DNA from: Thermosulfuriphilus ammonigenes
Lineage (GTDB): Bacteria > Desulfobacterota > Thermodesulfobacteria > Thermodesulfobacteriales > ST65
Assembly (NCBI RefSeq): GCF_011207455.1
Contig: NZ_CP048877.1
Location: 2,100,576-2,164,575, forward strand
Length of the DNA: 64,000 bases
Reading direction: 5' to 3'
Shown: positions 52,010-60,529 of the stretch, in pieces
How positions within the stretch are numbered: the stretch's first letter is position 1
How the letters are laid out: each line of letters opens with the position of its first letter
Position numbers and translations under genes: made by a program
Notes under the pieces: generated by a model
What the model was told of the DNA's origin: nothing
The model's input: only the letters and a program-made list of their open reading frames with translations
The model's database searches: none

Positions 52010-54068
52010 TCTTCGAAAGATCAGCTATCATCAGGAAAAGTTCGGCAATGGCTTTGAGAAGGGCCAATCGGTTGTGGCGAATGTCCTCCTCTTCCACCAT
52101 AACAAAGACCTGGTCAAAAAAACGGTCGATGGGCTCCTTGAGCTCAAGGAGGCCGGCAAGGGCTTCGTCATATTTTTTCTCTAGTATCAGAGGGACTACT
52201 CGCTCGTGGACTTGAATAAAGGTTCTGTGGAGTTCCTTTTCTGCCTCCTCAAGAAGGAGAGCCTGGTTGAGGGGAGGAAGCTCTCCCTGTTTTTTGATTA
52301 TATTCATCACCCTCTTGAAGCCTACGGAAAGAGCGGCAAACTCTGGACGTTCATAAAAGGAAGAAAGGGCTAATAGTCTCTGTCGAGTGTCTTCAAGGTC
52401 ATCAAAAGAGACAGACGTTACGGCCTCGACCAAGTCGGACCTAAAGCCCCTGCTTACCAGTTCTCCCTGAAGCCGACGGCCTATAAACCCCATGACCTCC
52501 TCAAGGACTTCCTCTTGAGAACGATTCAGACGATCCGCAAGGAGCAAAAAGGCCTGGCCTAAAAGGTCCTTGAGGGATAGATGAAGCCTCAACTTCAGGA
52601 CAGTGTTGATAATACCCAGGGCCTGACGTCTTAACCCAAAAGGGTCAGCAGTTCCAGAGGGACGCTCCCCGATACCAAAGAAGGCACACAGGGTGTCGGC
52701 CTTATCGGCTAAGGAGATGATGGCCCCGATGATAGTCTCCGGGAGTTCCCCTCCCGCCTTGGTGGGGAGATAGTGTTCGTAAATGGCTTGGGCCACCTCC
52801 GGGGGTTCGCCACTTAAAAGGGCGTACTCTCTTCCCATAACCCCTTGAAGAGAGGGAAACTCCTGGACCATTTCTGTCATTAGGTCGGCTTTAGAAAGCC
52901 AAGCGGCCCGTTTAACAAGGTCTATTTTGTCTGGGGCCAGGCGTTCGGCTAGGTAGGCCGAGAGGGCCTTGATTCGAACCACTTTTTCATAAAGGCTGCC
53001 AAGTTCTTCGTGGAAAGAGACCCCTTTAAGCTCCTCTACCCGGGCCTCAAGGGGGATTTTTTTGTCTTCTTCAAAGAAGAAGCGGGCGTCTTCTAGTCGG
53101 GCCTTAAGAACCCGTTCGTGGCCCCTGATAAGGGCTTCTGGGTTCCGGGGACGAGTGTTGTTAACCGCGATGAAGCGGGCCATTAGTTGGCCTTTATCAT
53201 TGATCACGGCAAAATATCGCTGGTGTTCGGCCATAGCCGTAATAAGAACAGCCCGGGGAAGCTCTAAAAAGGTCTCGTCAAATTGACCGCAGATGGCGTA
53301 GGGATACTCAACCAGGTTGGCGTTTTCCTCAAGGAGATCTTTATCTTCCAGAACTTGGCCACCGACATCCCGAGCCCGATCTTTTATTTCATCAAGGGTC
53401 ATGGCCAAACGTTCGGCCGGATCCACGATAACATAGGCCTCACGAAGTTTGCGGACATACTCCACCAGCGAGCCTATCTCTATAGGAGCTGGGGCCATAA
53501 AACGATGACCATAGGTAATGTTAGAGGCCACAAGACCGGCGATCTCCACCGGAACTACCTCTCGGCCAAAGATGGCCAAAAGCCAGCGAATGGGACGAGC
53601 AAAACGCCAGGAGAGATCACCCCAGCGCATAGATTTGGGAAAGGGAATTTCGCTGACCAAACGGGGCAAAAGCTCAAGGAGAAGCTCTGGAGTCTTTTTT
53701 CCGGGGATGCGTCTTTCAAGAAAAAGATATTCTCCCCGGGGGGTTTCTTTGATCTTCAACTCCTCCACCGAGACCCCGTGGGATCTGGCAAATCCCAAGG
53801 CGGCCTTAGTCGGTCGGCCATCTTCATCAAAGGCAATCTTTTTTGGAGGGCCAAGGATGCTCTCTGAACGATCAGCCTGTTTTTCGGCCAGGTCGGCTAT
53901 ATAAAGGGTGAGACGCCTGGGAGTCCCTAGGGTGCTGATTCCGGAAAACTCAAGACCGGCTTCTCGGAAGAGACCGGCCGCCAGCTGCTTCATCGCTTTT
54001 AGGGCTGGAGACAAAAAACCGGCGGGAATCTCTTCGCAGCCTATTTCAAACACCAGATCTCGGACCAT
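51996..54068 (-). CDS. glyS: Glycyl-tRNA synthetase beta subunit
   Basis: The beta subunit of the bacterial alpha2beta2 glycyl-tRNA synthetase, which recognises tRNA-Gly. The 690-residue length is typical. Motifs: FEIGCEEIPAGFLSPAL at the N terminus, FPKSMRWGDLSWRFARPIRW, LVEYPYAICGQFDETFLELP and the HD-like/anticodon-binding C-terminal part (GIGERPSGTADPFGLRRQALG). It follows glyQ after 1 nt, so the pair forms one operon. Confidence 0.97.
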   Translation of the reverse strand: MVRDLVFEIGCEEIPAGFLSPALKAMKQLAAGLFREAGLEFSGISTLGTPRRLTLYIADLAEKQADRSESILGPPKKIAFDEDGRPTKAALGFARSHGVSVEELKIKETPRGEYLFLERRIPGKKTPELLLELLPRLVSEIPFPKSMRWGDLSWRFARPIRWLLAIFGREVVPVEIAGLVASNITYGHRFMAPAPIEIGSLVEYVRKLREAYVIVDPAERLAMTLDEIKDRARDVGGQVLEDKDLLEENANLVEYPYAICGQFDETFLELPRAVLITAMAEHQRYFAVINDKGQLMARFIAVNNTRPRNPEALIRGHERVLKARLEDARFFFEEDKKIPLEARVEELKGVSFHEELGSLYEKVVRIKALSAYLAERLAPDKIDLVKRAAWLSKADLMTEMVQEFPSLQGVMGREYALLSGEPPEVAQAIYEHYLPTKAGGELPETIIGAIISLADKADTLCAFFGIGERPSGTADPFGLRRQALGIINTVLKLRLHLSLKDLLGQAFLLLADRLNRSQEEVLEEVMGFIGRRLQGELVSRGFRSDLVEAVTSVSFDDLEDTRQRLLALSSFYERPEFAALSVGFKRVMNIIKKQGELPPLNQALLLEEAEKELHRTFIQVHERVVPLILEKKYDEALAGLLELKEPIDRFFDQVFVMVEEEDIRHNRLALLKAIAELFLMIADLSKIRED

Positions 54069-54069
54069 T

Positions 54070-54945
54070 TCAGAACCTCCTGGAAAGCAGCGGAAAGCCT
54101 GTTTCCTCTCGTTTGCTCAACCACCCTTCGGCTACCCTTTTGGCCAAGGCCCTAACCCTGGCGATATAGGCCGTTCTTTCGGCATGGCTAATAGCCTTGC
54201 GGGCGTCAAGAAGGTTAAAGGTATGACTGCACTTAAGGCAATAGTCATAGGCGGGGAGCACCAGACCAAGATCCACTAAGCGGAGACACTCCCGCTCAAA
54301 ACGCTCAAACATTTCCCGGAGCATGGATATATCCGCCTCTTCAAAGTTGTAAATGGAATATTCCACCTCGGCTTGATGATGGATGTCACCATACTTGATC
54401 CCGGGGGCCCACATAATTTCAAAAACATTATCTATGCCCTGAAGGTACATGGTGATTCTTTCCAGACCATAGGTGATTTCTACAGACACGGGACGACAAT
54501 CGATTCCGCCTACCTGTTGAAAGTAGGTAAACTGGGTGATCTCCATCCCGTCTAACCAGACTTCCCAGCCCAGTCCCCAGGCCCCCAAAGTGGGAGACTC
54601 CCAATCATCCTCAACAAAGCGGACATCATGATCTTCTAGCTTGAGTCCGAAAGCCCGAAGGCTGTCTAGGTAAAGATCTTGAACATCGTCAGGAGAGGGC
54701 TTGATGATGACCTGATACTGGTAGTAGTGCTGAAGTCGGTTGGGGTTCTCCCCATAGCGTCCATCGGCCGGTCGGCGGGAGGGCTGAACATAGGCCACAC
54801 GCCAGGGTTCGGGCCCTAGGGAGCGCAGAAAGGTGGCCGGGTGGAAAGTTCCGGCACCGACTTCGGTATCATAGGGCTGAACTATTAGGCATCCCTTATT
54901 TTTCCAGTAATGGTTAAGGGTCTCAATGACATCCTGAAAATACAT
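54070..54945 (-). CDS. glyQ: Glycyl-tRNA synthetase alpha subunit
   Basis: The catalytic alpha subunit of the heterotetrameric glycyl-tRNA synthetase. ATG 54945 has GAGGAG upstream and gives 291 residues beginning [14 protein letters not shown], the family's usual start. Class II motifs are present ([41 protein letters not shown]). The promoter region, only 21 nt on, meets the left end of an IS630 element, which may affect its expression. Confidence 0.97.
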   Translation of the reverse strand: MYFQDVIETLNHYWKNKGCLIVQPYDTEVGAGTFHPATFLRSLGPEPWRVAYVQPSRRPADGRYGENPNRLQHYYQYQVIIKPSPDDVQDLYLDSLRAFGLKLEDHDVRFVEDDWESPTLGAWGLGWEVWLDGMEITQFTYFQQVGGIDCRPVSVEITYGLERITMYLQGIDNVFEIMWAPGIKYGDIHHQAEVEYSIYNFEEADISMLREMFERFERECLRLVDLGLVLPAYDYCLKCSHTFNLLDARKAISHAERTAYIARVRALAKRVAEGWLSKREETGFPLLSRRF

Positions 54946-54965
54946 TGGCTGACTCCTCAAGATAT

Positions 54966-56111
54966 TATTAATCAGAGCACAAAATAGTCGACATCAATCT
55001 AAGGCATATCTTACCATCGGAGCACGAAAGTAACTCCTCACTATCTCCGGCTGCCTCTGCGTGCTCATAAGATAGCTGCGTACATTACCCTCCATCTCCT
55101 CCATATTCCGCTTCCGGCGCCTCCCCCCCGCATTCGTCTTCACATCCTGGTTCAAATACTCATCCGGATTAAGCTCCGGACTGTATCTCGGCAAATAATG
55201 CAGTTCCAACTCGTCCTCTTTGCCCTTCAACCACTCCTTAATCCTCTTTGCCCGATGCACACGGTGATTATCCACTATAAGATAAATCTTCCGCCCCTTT
55301 TCTCGTGATCTTATCAGCCTTCTTAAAAATTCAAGAAAAACTTCTGTCGTAAATCTCTCCCTAAAAATCATAAACTTAAGCTTCCCCCGGTTGTTGATGG
55401 CAGAAATCATATTGAATCGAAATCTCTTGCCGCTCACCTCCACCACCGGTGTCTCTCCCCTCGGCGCCCAACTCCTCCCCGCTTGATGATCTGACCTGAT
55501 CCCTGTCTCATCTCCCCACCAAATCTCTGCCCCTTCCTCCTTGGCCCTCTTCCTTATCCGGGGATACTCCTTCTCAAGCCAGGCCTTTACTTCCTTCGGA
55601 TTTCTTTCATAGGCCCGTTTCAAAGGCTTCTGCGGCGTGAAATTCCATCGCCTCAAATACCGGCCCACCGTCCATATCGAAAGCCTTATCCCAAACTTCC
55701 TCTCTATCAGTTGCCCCACCGCCTCCCTGGTCCAAAGGGAAAAGGGAAGCTTCAACTGATCAGGACAACGGTCCCGGATGATGCTACAAATGGTAGCTGC
55801 TTGCCAGCCCAAAAGTTTTCCTCCCTTAGGACGTCCGCGAGGCTTGATTTTAAGGGCTTCCTCCCCACCTTGGCGATAAAGTTTTAGCCAGTAAGTCACA
55901 GTGGTTCTGGCTATTCCCAACATTTGGGCCACTTCTTCCTGGGTTTTTCCTTGTTCCAACACGGCGTGGACGGCTCTAAAACGCAAGGCCTCCTGAGCTT
56001 TGGGAGGAAGTTTACGGGCGTCTATTCTGGGAACTTTTGGAGTGCTAAAGTCCATATCCTTGTATACCAGGGATTTGCCCTATTGTCGAGTGTTTTCTGC
56101 TCGAATTAATA
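54966..56111. mobile_element. Complete IS630-family insertion sequence
   Basis: The element has one transposase gene bracketed by 28-bp terminal inverted repeats that match at 23 of 28 positions. Left is 54966-54993 (TATTAATCAGAGCACAAAAT...) and right is 56084-56111, read on the minus strand (TATTAATTCGAGCAGAAAAC...). Both outer ends start with TA, as expected for IS630/mariner elements that duplicate a TA target. The transposase stop codon directly abuts the left repeat. It separates glyQ from the tRNA-Glu gene. Confidence 0.9.
54994..56055 (-). CDS. IS630-family DDE transposase
   Basis: The 353-residue protein is full length for the family. An N-terminal helix-turn-helix pair (TQEEVAQMLGIARTTVTYWLKLY) and a winged segment (IERKFGIRLSIWTVGRYLRRW) bind the ends. 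The catalytic DDE domain shows WWGDETGIRSDHQAGRSW, IYLIVDNHRVHRAK and LPRYSPELNPDEYLNQD, with all three acidic residues in place. No frameshift is seen, so the element may be active. AAGGAT precedes ATG 56055. Confidence 0.95.
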   Translation of the reverse strand: MDFSTPKVPRIDARKLPPKAQEALRFRAVHAVLEQGKTQEEVAQMLGIARTTVTYWLKLYRQGGEEALKIKPRGRPKGGKLLGWQAATICSIIRDRCPDQLKLPFSLWTREAVGQLIERKFGIRLSIWTVGRYLRRWNFTPQKPLKRAYERNPKEVKAWLEKEYPRIRKRAKEEGAEIWWGDETGIRSDHQAGRSWAPRGETPVVEVSGKRFRFNMISAINNRGKLKFMIFRERFTTEVFLEFLRRLIRSREKGRKIYLIVDNHRVHRAKRIKEWLKGKEDELELHYLPRYSPELNPDEYLNQDVKTNAGGRRRKRNMEEMEGNVRSYLMSTQRQPEIVRSYFRAPMVRYALD

Positions 56112-56173
56112 CCTATTGATCCGGCAGGCGGCATTTTATATGGCCCTGGCTTCGAAGACAAGCTACTAGCTTC

Positions 56174-56202
56174 TTGACAGCCTCTAGGGGGCTGGTTAAA
56201 TT
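56174..56202 (+). promoter_or_regulatory. Sigma-70-type promoter for tRNA-Glu
   Basis: TTGACA (56174-56179), then 16-17 bp, then TTAAAT/TAAATT (56196-56202), 22 nt ahead of the mature tRNA. A perfect -35 box. Confidence 0.7.
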
Positions 56203-56223
56203 GGCCACACTCACGGCCGCGGC

Positions 56224-56299
56224 GGTCCCATCGTCTAGTGGCCTAGGACACCGGCCTCTCACGCCGGAAACCGGGGTTCGAGTCCCCGTGGGACCGCCA
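56224..56299 (+). tRNA. tRNA-Glu (CTC anticodon)
   Basis: A 76-nt cloverleaf with encoded CCA. The acceptor stem GGTCCCA/TGGGACC pairs perfectly. The anticodon arm CCGGC-CTCTCAC-GCCGG gives anticodon CTC (codon GAG). The T arm CGGGG-TTCGAGT-CCCCG is perfect. The discriminator base is G. It lies between the IS630 element and the AT-rich cytochrome region. Confidence 0.97.
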
Positions 56300-56385
56300 A
56301 GTTTTCTGCTCCACCTCCCAGAGATAAACTTTTCCCTTGGTGTTTATCCCTTGAGGTTTTAGGCTACCAGGATAATTAAAGAGTT

Positions 56386-56676
56386 ATGGGCTTTGAAGAA
56401 AAGCTTAAGGGCCTGAACGATCAGGAGAGGGCCATAATCTTTGATCTTCGCCAAAATGGCCCCGACTGTGCCAAGTTCATCTCTCGCCGTTTAGGACTTG
56501 AGCTTGGCCTCACCATGGAAATTCTGAGAGATCTAGAGAGAAAGGCCATTTTAGAGAGAGTTTCCGGCACATTTCTCAAGAAGAAGGGGTTAAGACGCCC
56601 CAAACACATGAACCATACCTATTATCGCCTAACGCGTCCCATGCGGATCTTTTTCCGCCGAACCTCGCTCAAGTAA
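56386..56676 (+). CDS. Small winged-helix-like protein (DUF2250-like)
   Basis: The 96-residue protein has a helix-turn-helix pattern (GPDCAKFISRRLGLELGLTMEILRDLERKAILERV) over residues 25-60, followed by LKKKGLRRPKHMNHTYYRLTRPMRIFFR. The order of helix, wing and the terminal basic TYYRLTR segment recalls DUF2250 proteins of thermophiles; I have not been able to confirm this. It may be a small DNA-binding regulator. Its ATG lies 86 nt past the tRNA; the ribosome site is weak. It is convergent with the cytochrome b gene, 2 nt apart. Confidence 0.75.
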   Translation: MGFEEKLKGLNDQERAIIFDLRQNGPDCAKFISRRLGLELGLTMEILRDLERKAILERVSGTFLKKKGLRRPKHMNHTYYRLTRPMRIFFRRTSLK

Positions 56677-56678
56677 TC

Positions 56679-57290
56679 TTACTCATATCCTAGGATCATG
56701 GCCTTAAAATGGGAGTAGACAGTGTGTCCTAAGGTGGCCAGATAAAGATGGGCCAGGAGGAAACAAATAAAGATATAAGCAAGTATAATATGAACTCCAT
56801 CCACAACTCGGACACCGCCTAGAATATCAATTACCGGCCGGAAGAAGTTAATGTTCCATAATAAGACGCCACTTATAATTTGAAGAGGCAGAAAGATAAC
56901 CATGATAATAAAATAGGCTGTTTTCTGTAGAGGGTTAAATTTGGCCTCCGGTTTAGGTTCAAAGGGAGCTGGATCTCCGAGGAAATAACCGAAAAGGTAG
57001 TAATATGCTTGCGAAGGAATCCCCTTTAAAAAATCTTGTTTCGTTGGAATGTACTGTTTTTTGAAATCTTTATTTATAAGATATGTTGAATACCATGATA
57101 AGTAATCCAATAATACTATAAAGCCAAATAAATTATGATAATGAATTGCTCTTTTAAGGTTGCCGAACAGGTTAAATAAATCAGGAAATCTTATCTGTAT
57201 TCCAGTAATTATTAACATGACTATGCTTATGGCATGTACCCAATGATAAATTCTTACCCATATTGGATTTATAATTTCTTTTGTCTTCAT
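56679..57290 (-). CDS. Cytochrome b561-like integral membrane protein
   Basis: The 203-residue protein has four membrane segments and the His pattern of the cytochrome b561/formate dehydrogenase gamma/thiosulfate reductase b family. RIYHWVHAISIVMLIITGIQI has the first ligand, HYHNLFGFIVLLDYL the second, and VDGVHIILAYIFICFLLAHLYL the later ones. It probably passes electrons between the quinone pool and the periplasm. It follows the multihaem cytochrome gene by 23 nt and is AT-rich like it. The closest functional assignment (quinol oxidase or reductase partner) is an inference. Confidence 0.88.
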   Translation of the reverse strand: MKTKEIINPIWVRIYHWVHAISIVMLIITGIQIRFPDLFNLFGNLKRAIHYHNLFGFIVLLDYLSWYSTYLINKDFKKQYIPTKQDFLKGIPSQAYYYLFGYFLGDPAPFEPKPEAKFNPLQKTAYFIIMVIFLPLQIISGVLLWNINFFRPVIDILGGVRVVDGVHIILAYIFICFLLAHLYLATLGHTVYSHFKAMILGYE

Positions 57291-57313
57291 CTTTATATCA
57301 CCTCAGGTTTTTT

Positions 57314-59296
57314 TTATTTTTCTTCTTTCCTTCTTTTTCTTATTTTTATGGTAACTATTCTGATGATAGTATGTAATCCGAAAAACAGAATTACGGAAAA
57401 TATTAAAAATATTCCAAATATGTCTAGCCATTTATACCCGATTTTTCTGATTACATATATAAACTCTTCTATATCTCTTTTGGACACCCTTTTTTCGCCT
57501 AGTAGGTAGAAGTCGCTGGTGATTGGTATTGGATGGATGGCTACTAATATACTTTTATCTACGTCTATGGTGCTTATTGTTCCACCCGGTTCTGGAACTT
57601 CTAAAACAAGTTTGGAGTAAAACTCGGCTCGTGGAGAATGGCATATAGAGCATTGCTTGGCCTTTGTCCCTTTATCTGTATAGTTATGGGATGGCTTAAG
57701 AACTAATACATTTACACCTAAGTCTATTTTCTCCCAATTTCTTTCTTCTTTTTTGTCGCGGAAAGAATTTAATAGTTTAATAAAGAATATTATTTCTCGA
57801 TCTTCTAAAAAACCATCGTCATTTTTATCTATAAAGCTTATTAGATCTTGATTGCTTAGTTTGTTCTTGTCTTTTCCAACTAGAAAGTCTATTATATCTT
57901 CATAAGTAAGTCGCCATTCTTTCCCTTTTTTGTCTATTGCTCTTAAGTAAAATACTATGCCCTTTTTAGCTTTTGGAGAATGACACATTGTACATTCAAG
58001 AAATTTGAAGTGAATACGACGTTGTGGTAGCCAGTCATGTTTTCTTTCTATATTTTTATGGCATTTTGTGCAAATTTTTTGGCGTTCTTCTGCGCTTAGT
58101 TGTGAAAATGGTATGCTCGAATGTGGATCATGACAGCCAAAACATATTTTTTTGCTTACTCTATAATGAAGGCTGTTTTTGTATTCTGCCATGATCTCTT
58201 CATGACATTTTTCACATACTGGAGGTCCTAGAGTTTTTACTGAGAAACCTTCTCCAGTTCTTAGAACTTTGAGGTCAGCATGGCACTCTATGCATTCAAT
58301 TCCGTTTCTTCCATGTACAGTATCCCAGTAATAGTCTTTTGTTGGAATAGGAGGTATTTTAGCTATAATAGATTTATCTACACGGACAGTGGTCCATTTC
58401 TCTTTCTCTGGAATTTTTAGAAATATTTCTTGATAGAATGGTGCTTTAGATGTATGGCACATTGTACAATCTTTGATGTGTTCAACTTCATCTGTAAAAT
58501 TATGATATGGCGTTAAAATAAGAATTTGTTCTTTTAGTCTTGGCTTTCCGATTTTGCTTTTTTCTATTTTAGAAAATAATGTTTTAACTTCTTCAATTTG
58601 GATGATGCGGTCTCGATTGGTGTCGATATTTTCTTCTATCTTAGAGGTTTTAAGTATTTGGCTTAATTCCTTATAAGTTAATACTCTATTGCCAACTCCT
58701 CCTCTATCAACAGATATAAAGAACTCTAAAGCCTTTTTGGCTTTTGGAGCATGACATACAGTACATTCTAAATATTTAAAATGATATTCCTGTTGAGGAA
58801 GCCAATTATGCTTTACATCCTTGTGACATTTTAAGCAAATAGCTATCCGTTTTTTTAACGAAAGCTCTCGGAAACTCTGAGTATAGTGTGGATTGTGACA
58901 TTCGTAACACAGCCGCTTACTTACTCGAGCATGTTTACTTTCTCGGTATTGATCAACTATTTCTTGGTGGCAGCTTGAGCAATCCACAGCACCCATCCGC
59001 TGGGGATGAGGTATCTCACTTATTTCGGTATGACAATCAAGGCAGTCTAGCTCTCCATGAACCGAGGTCTCAAAACGAGAGGCCTCCACATAAAGGCTAA
59101 TTCCTCCCTTCCGAACGGCCTTTTTTCCCGGAGTTGGTACCACCATCTCTAGGCGTTCTTCGGGAGACAGGTGAAGGATATCTTTGCTTCCGTGACACCC
59201 GAGACAGTCTTCTTTGTCAAGAGCAAAAAGATCGCTAGTTAAGATATTAGTAGATATGAATAAAAAGAAGAGAATTTGAACTATTTTTCCGTTCAT
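57314..59296 (-). CDS. Membrane-anchored 13-haem cytochrome c with two EF-hand loops
   Basis: The 660-residue protein has a signal peptide (MNGKIVQILFFLFISTNILT...) and 13 CX2CH motifs. It has one C-terminal membrane segment (WLDIFGIFLIFSVILFFGLHTI, residues about 623-645) with a Lys/Arg-rich tail. Two halves repeat the same order: CSSCHQEIVDQYRESKHARV / CEKCHEEIMAEYKNSLHYRV, then HNPHY / HDPHSS, WLPQ and ECTVCHAPKAKK / ECTMCHSPKAKK, then an EF-hand. Loop 1 is D-T-N-R-D-R-I-I-Q-I-E-E (near 223) and loop 2 D-K-N-D-D-G-F-L-E-D-R-E (near 488). It probably forms a periplasmic electron conduit with the downstream cytochrome b. GGGAGGGG precedes the ATG. Much of the gene is AT-rich compared with its neighbours, suggesting transfer. 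Confidence 0.9.
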   Translation of the reverse strand: MNGKIVQILFFLFISTNILTSDLFALDKEDCLGCHGSKDILHLSPEERLEMVVPTPGKKAVRKGGISLYVEASRFETSVHGELDCLDCHTEISEIPHPQRMGAVDCSSCHQEIVDQYRESKHARVSKRLCYECHNPHYTQSFRELSLKKRIAICLKCHKDVKHNWLPQQEYHFKYLECTVCHAPKAKKALEFFISVDRGGVGNRVLTYKELSQILKTSKIEENIDTNRDRIIQIEEVKTLFSKIEKSKIGKPRLKEQILILTPYHNFTDEVEHIKDCTMCHTSKAPFYQEIFLKIPEKEKWTTVRVDKSIIAKIPPIPTKDYYWDTVHGRNGIECIECHADLKVLRTGEGFSVKTLGPPVCEKCHEEIMAEYKNSLHYRVSKKICFGCHDPHSSIPFSQLSAEERQKICTKCHKNIERKHDWLPQRRIHFKFLECTMCHSPKAKKGIVFYLRAIDKKGKEWRLTYEDIIDFLVGKDKNKLSNQDLISFIDKNDDGFLEDREIIFFIKLLNSFRDKKEERNWEKIDLGVNVLVLKPSHNYTDKGTKAKQCSICHSPRAEFYSKLVLEVPEPGGTISTIDVDKSILVAIHPIPITSDFYLLGEKRVSKRDIEEFIYVIRKIGYKWLDIFGIFLIFSVILFFGLHTIIRIVTIKIRKRRKEEK

Positions 59297-59418
59297 ATTA
59301 CCCCTCCCTGGGAATTATCTATCATAAACATTTCTTTTTGTCAAAAACTTTACAGTAAATTTTGTCAAGATAAAAAGTTGGAAATTCAAGGTTGGAGGAT
59401 GTTGAAACCCTGATTTGA

Positions 59419-59447
59419 GGAGCTGAAAAAATGGGGAGCTGAAAAAA
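59419..59447 (+). repeat. Two 13-bp direct repeats in the greA upstream region
   Basis: GGAGCTGAAAAAA occurs at 59419-59431 and 59435-59447, 16 bp apart. The rest of the non-coding stretch 59297-59612 holds a T-rich segment and the greA promoter, and no gene is seen there. Confidence 0.5.
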
Positions 59448-59546
59448 CCGGGGGATTTCTAGTGATAACTGATTCCGTTAAATTTTTCCCGAGGAAGATT
59501 TTCTCTTTTCTAGATCACTTAAGGGCGTCCAGGGAAAATCTTGACC

Positions 59547-59575
59547 TTGATTAATAAAATCTATGGCAATAGAAT
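59547..59575 (+). promoter_or_regulatory. Sigma-70-type promoter for greA
   Basis: TTGATT (59547-59552), 17 bp, then TAGAAT (59570-59575), 38 nt before the ATG. An overlapping TTGACC at 59541 could serve a different spacing. Confidence 0.5.
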
Positions 59576-59612
59576 ACAAACCTTCATTCAAACGAGGGCG
59601 GAGGTGAGTTTT

Positions 59613-60086
59613 ATGATGGAGCGGATCCCCTTTACTAAAGAAGGATTCGATGCCCTTAAAGATGAATTGCGTCGTTTACAGAACATTGAACGCCCCAAGG
59701 TAATCAAGGCTATTGAAGAGGCCCGGGCCCACGGAGATCTCTCGGAAAACGCCGAATACCATGCGGCTAAGGAGCGTCAGGCCCATCTGGAGGGCAGGAT
59801 CCAAGAACTACAGGATCGTCTCGCCCGGGCAGAGGTTATAGAACCCCAGAATGATCCTCCGGATCGGGTTATCTTTGGGGTTACCGTGCGACTTTTTAAC
59901 CTCGATACCGAAGAGGAGGTAGAATACAAGCTCGTTGGTCCCTATGAATCTGACGTCTCTGAAAGTAAAATCTCAGTGACCTCTCCTCTGGGTCGGGCCT
60001 TAATCGGACGCTCGGTAGGAGACGAGGTGGAGGTCAAAACCCCCTCGGGGATTAAGACTTATGAGATTTTGGATATTACTTACTGA
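59613..60086 (+). CDS. greA: Transcription elongation factor GreA
   Basis: GreA stimulates transcript cleavage in backtracked RNA polymerase. ATG 59613 (or 59616) follows GGAGGTGAG and gives 157 residues, the usual length. The N-terminal coiled coil has MTKEG-type IPFTKEGFDALKDELRRLQ and the catalytic tip DLSENAEYHAAKERQ. The C-terminal domain has SPLGRALIGRSVGDEVEVKTP. It is complete. Its stop overlaps the next ATG. Confidence 0.97.
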   Translation: MMERIPFTKEGFDALKDELRRLQNIERPKVIKAIEEARAHGDLSENAEYHAAKERQAHLEGRIQELQDRLARAEVIEPQNDPPDRVIFGVTVRLFNLDTEEEVEYKLVGPYESDVSESKISVTSPLGRALIGRSVGDEVEVKTPSGIKTYEILDITY

Positions 60087-60529
60087 TGGACGACAGGGAT
60101 CGGGCTATTCTTCAGATTCTACAGGAGGGAATCCCTCTGGTCTCGAAGCCCTTTGAGGAAGTAGCTCAAAGGGTAGGGTTGACCGAAGTCGAGGTCAGAG
60201 AACGTCTGGCTGCTCTCCAGAAAAGCGGCCATCTGCGACGTCTAGGGGCCAACTTTGATTCCCGGAGGTTGGGTTTTGTAACCACTCTTTGTGGGGCCGA
60301 AGTTCCGGCCCATCGTTTAGAAGAAGTGGCTCGGCTGGTCTCTAAATATGATCAAGTAACCCATTGTTACAGCCGGCGGCACCGCTTCAATCTTTGGTTT
60401 ACCTTGGTATGTCGGGACTGGCAGGAGGTAGAAAAAATCTTGACCGAGATTTTTCACCAGACAGGAATTAAGGTCTATCACTTCCCGGCCTCAAGAACCT
60501 TTAAACTCAAAGCCACCTTTAAGCTATGA
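60086..60529 (+). CDS. Siroheme decarboxylase family protein (AhbA/AhbB, Lrp-like)
   Basis: The 147-residue protein has an Lrp/AsnC-type winged helix (DDRDRAILQILQEGIPLVSKPF, LTEVEVRERLAALQKSGHLRRLGA) and a ferredoxin-like domain with VTHCYSRRHRFNLWFTLVC, the region that in AhbA/AhbB binds the tetrapyrrole. The family removes two acetate side chains from sirohaem in the alternative haem pathway of sulfate reducers; related NirD/L/G/H act in haem d1 synthesis. Only one subunit is present here; a partner is not in the window. It starts in the greA stop (ATGA) and overlaps the next gene by 4 nt. Confidence 0.85.
   Translation: MDDRDRAILQILQEGIPLVSKPFEEVAQRVGLTEVEVRERLAALQKSGHLRRLGANFDSRRLGFVTTLCGAEVPAHRLEEVARLVSKYDQVTHCYSRRHRFNLWFTLVCRDWQEVEKILTEIFHQTGIKVYHFPASRTFKLKATFKL

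Noticed and set aside
53283-53904. Plus-strand frames opposite glyS
   Set aside because: glyS is unambiguous; these are complementary-strand artefacts.
56224-59612. tRNA-integrated genomic island with a duplicated tRNA 3' end
   Set aside because: No second copy of the tRNA-Glu 3' sequence and no integrase were found, so only the composition and IS hint at transfer.
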